This document shows, piece by piece, positions 6,867 to 6,969 of a stretch of 6,969 nucleotides of DNA. The stretch's first letter is position 1, and each line of letters opens with the position of its first letter. A program made the translations under genes and the position numbers. The notes beneath the pieces were generated by a model that saw nothing but the letters and a program-made list of their open reading frames with translations, searched no databases and had not been told where the DNA came from. The stretch spans positions 1 through 6,969 of the forward strand of contig JAQBXG010000089.1 of NCBI GenBank assembly GCA_027625125.1, written 5' to 3'. The stretch comes from Pseudomonadota bacterium (GTDB taxonomy: Bacteria; Pseudomonadota; Alphaproteobacteria; UBA2966; CAIVPW01).

Positions 6867-6895
6867 CATGTAGTCAATCCGCGGTCCGAAGTCAA
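6867..6895 (-). promoter_or_regulatory. Weak promoter candidate for rho
   Basis: On the minus strand TTGACT (6895–6890) is followed after 17 bases by TACATG (6872–6867). The -35 is a good match to the alphaproteobacterial TTGAC-type; the -10 matches only three of six bases. If used, it would start RNA near 6860 and exclude the ATG at 6869 from the message. A second TTGACT lies 18 bases downstream (6877–6872) without a -10 at proper spacing. Confidence 0.3.
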
Positions 6896-6917
6896 ACCAA
6901 AGTGCTAGTGGATTGAC
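6873..6917. repeat. Perfect 8-bp inverted repeat GTCAATCC / GGATTGAC, 29-base spacer
   Basis: The arms are 6873–6880 and 6910–6917. Each arm carries a TTGAC core, so the arms point TTGAC elements in opposite directions: minus strand at 6877–6872 and plus strand at 6913–6918. It may be an operator or divergent -35 elements; the length is short enough that chance is possible. Confidence 0.35.
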
Positions 6918-6926
6918 CCTGACATT

Positions 6927-6946
6927 GGAATCCGGTTTGGGATTCC
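6927..6946. repeat. Perfect 7-bp inverted repeat with 6-base loop
   Basis: GGAATCC (6927–6933), loop GGTTTG, GGATTCC (6940–6946). No T-run follows on either strand, so it is not a standard intrinsic terminator. Each arm contains a GANTC pentamer (6928–6932 and 6941–6945), the recognition sequence of the alphaproteobacterial methylase CcrM. It could be a protein-binding site, an RNA hairpin or chance. Confidence 0.5.
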
Positions 6947-6969
6947 CGCGAAGCGCTGGACGTGCGAGT

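Larger units (their letters stand above)
6705..6869 (-). other. Candidate 54-codon leader frame (or tail of a longer upstream gene) overlapping the rho start
   Basis: This frame opens with ATG at 6869 and ends at TGA 6707–6705, overlapping the rho ATG as ATGA. The product would be 54 residues, starting MGSYLPSGPL and ending TTLSTQ. It is rich in Pro and Gly and matches no family I know. The same frame has no stop from here to the window edge (to 6968), so the reading frame could be the end of a longer gene. Against it: many codons end in A or T, unlike the real genes here, and the ribosome site is only a weak GGA. A rho leader peptide (rhoL) is known in E. coli; equivalence is speculation. 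I consider it possible, not established. Confidence 0.3.
6709..6969 (-). promoter_or_regulatory. Upstream region of rho (presumed leader and promoter area), no recognised gene
   Basis: These 261 bases contain no recognisable protein or RNA gene. In transcript order for rho they hold: a hairpin (6946–6927), two TTGACT copies, the start of a short frame (6869), a C-rich G-poor stretch (6842–6801), two GC hairpins (6800–6786 and 6774–6764), and the rho start. A long leader is expected for an autoregulated rho gene; that this one is autoregulated is inference. Confidence 0.5.

Noticed and set aside
5818..6873. Long plus-strand open frame (351 codons) opposite rho
   Set aside because: It is antisense to the unmistakable rho gene, its protein resembles no family, and such frames are common opposite GC-rich genes.
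1..6969. CRISPR array, tRNA, insertion sequence, phage or defence cassette
   Set aside because: No regularly spaced repeats, cloverleaf-like segments, transposase or integrase motifs, or terminal repeats were seen; the recognised genes are housekeeping or widely distributed.

Overview
The window looks like chromosomal core DNA of a GC-rich alphaproteobacterium. The evidence is the high GC with GC-ending codons, the alphaproteobacterial-looking Rho (Walker A written APPRTGKT), and the presence of rho and mnmE on the same strand in the same order. In many alphaproteobacteria these two genes lie side by side in a hem–rho–mnmE–mnmG–rsmG–par neighbourhood. I cannot name the genus from this sequence; placement near Rhodospirillales or Rhizobiales would be a guess.

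Layout, left to right. (1) Positions 1–870, minus strand: a small thioredoxin-like [2Fe-2S] ferredoxin gene, whose stop overlaps by four bases the GTG start of mnmE (tRNA U34 modification GTPase). mnmE is cut by the left edge, leaving its first 177 codons. (2) Positions 890–5449, plus strand: a tight three-gene unit. It encodes a DUF255/SPATA20-like thioredoxin-fold plus alpha/alpha-toroid protein, a methylated-DNA–protein cysteine methyltransferase (ogt; ATGA overlap with the preceding gene), and a large TPR–sulfotransferase fusion. (3) Positions 5446–6708, minus strand: full-length rho. It converges on the TPR–sulfotransferase gene so closely that both stop codons lie in one CTAG tetranucleotide. 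(4) Positions 6709–6969: no recognised gene. This is the presumed rho leader and promoter area. It holds a stop-free frame ending in an ATGA overlap with the rho start, a C-rich G-poor transcript stretch that could serve as a Rho loading site, several small hairpins and a weak promoter candidate.

How the parts fit: the three-gene plus-strand unit and the ferredoxin gene separate rho from mnmE by about 4.9 kb, so those two genes probably cannot share a transcript here. The ferredoxin–mnmE pair must start from its own promoter. Its start codon is only 19 bases from the divergent DUF255 start, so the two promoters must lie inside one another's coding regions or overlap.

I see no transposon, tRNA, rRNA, CRISPR array, prophage or defence-system signature. 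Nothing amounts to a convincing new multi-gene system. The most interesting signals are the rho leader with its overlapping short frame, the shared stop codons, and the uncharacterised TPR–sulfotransferase.
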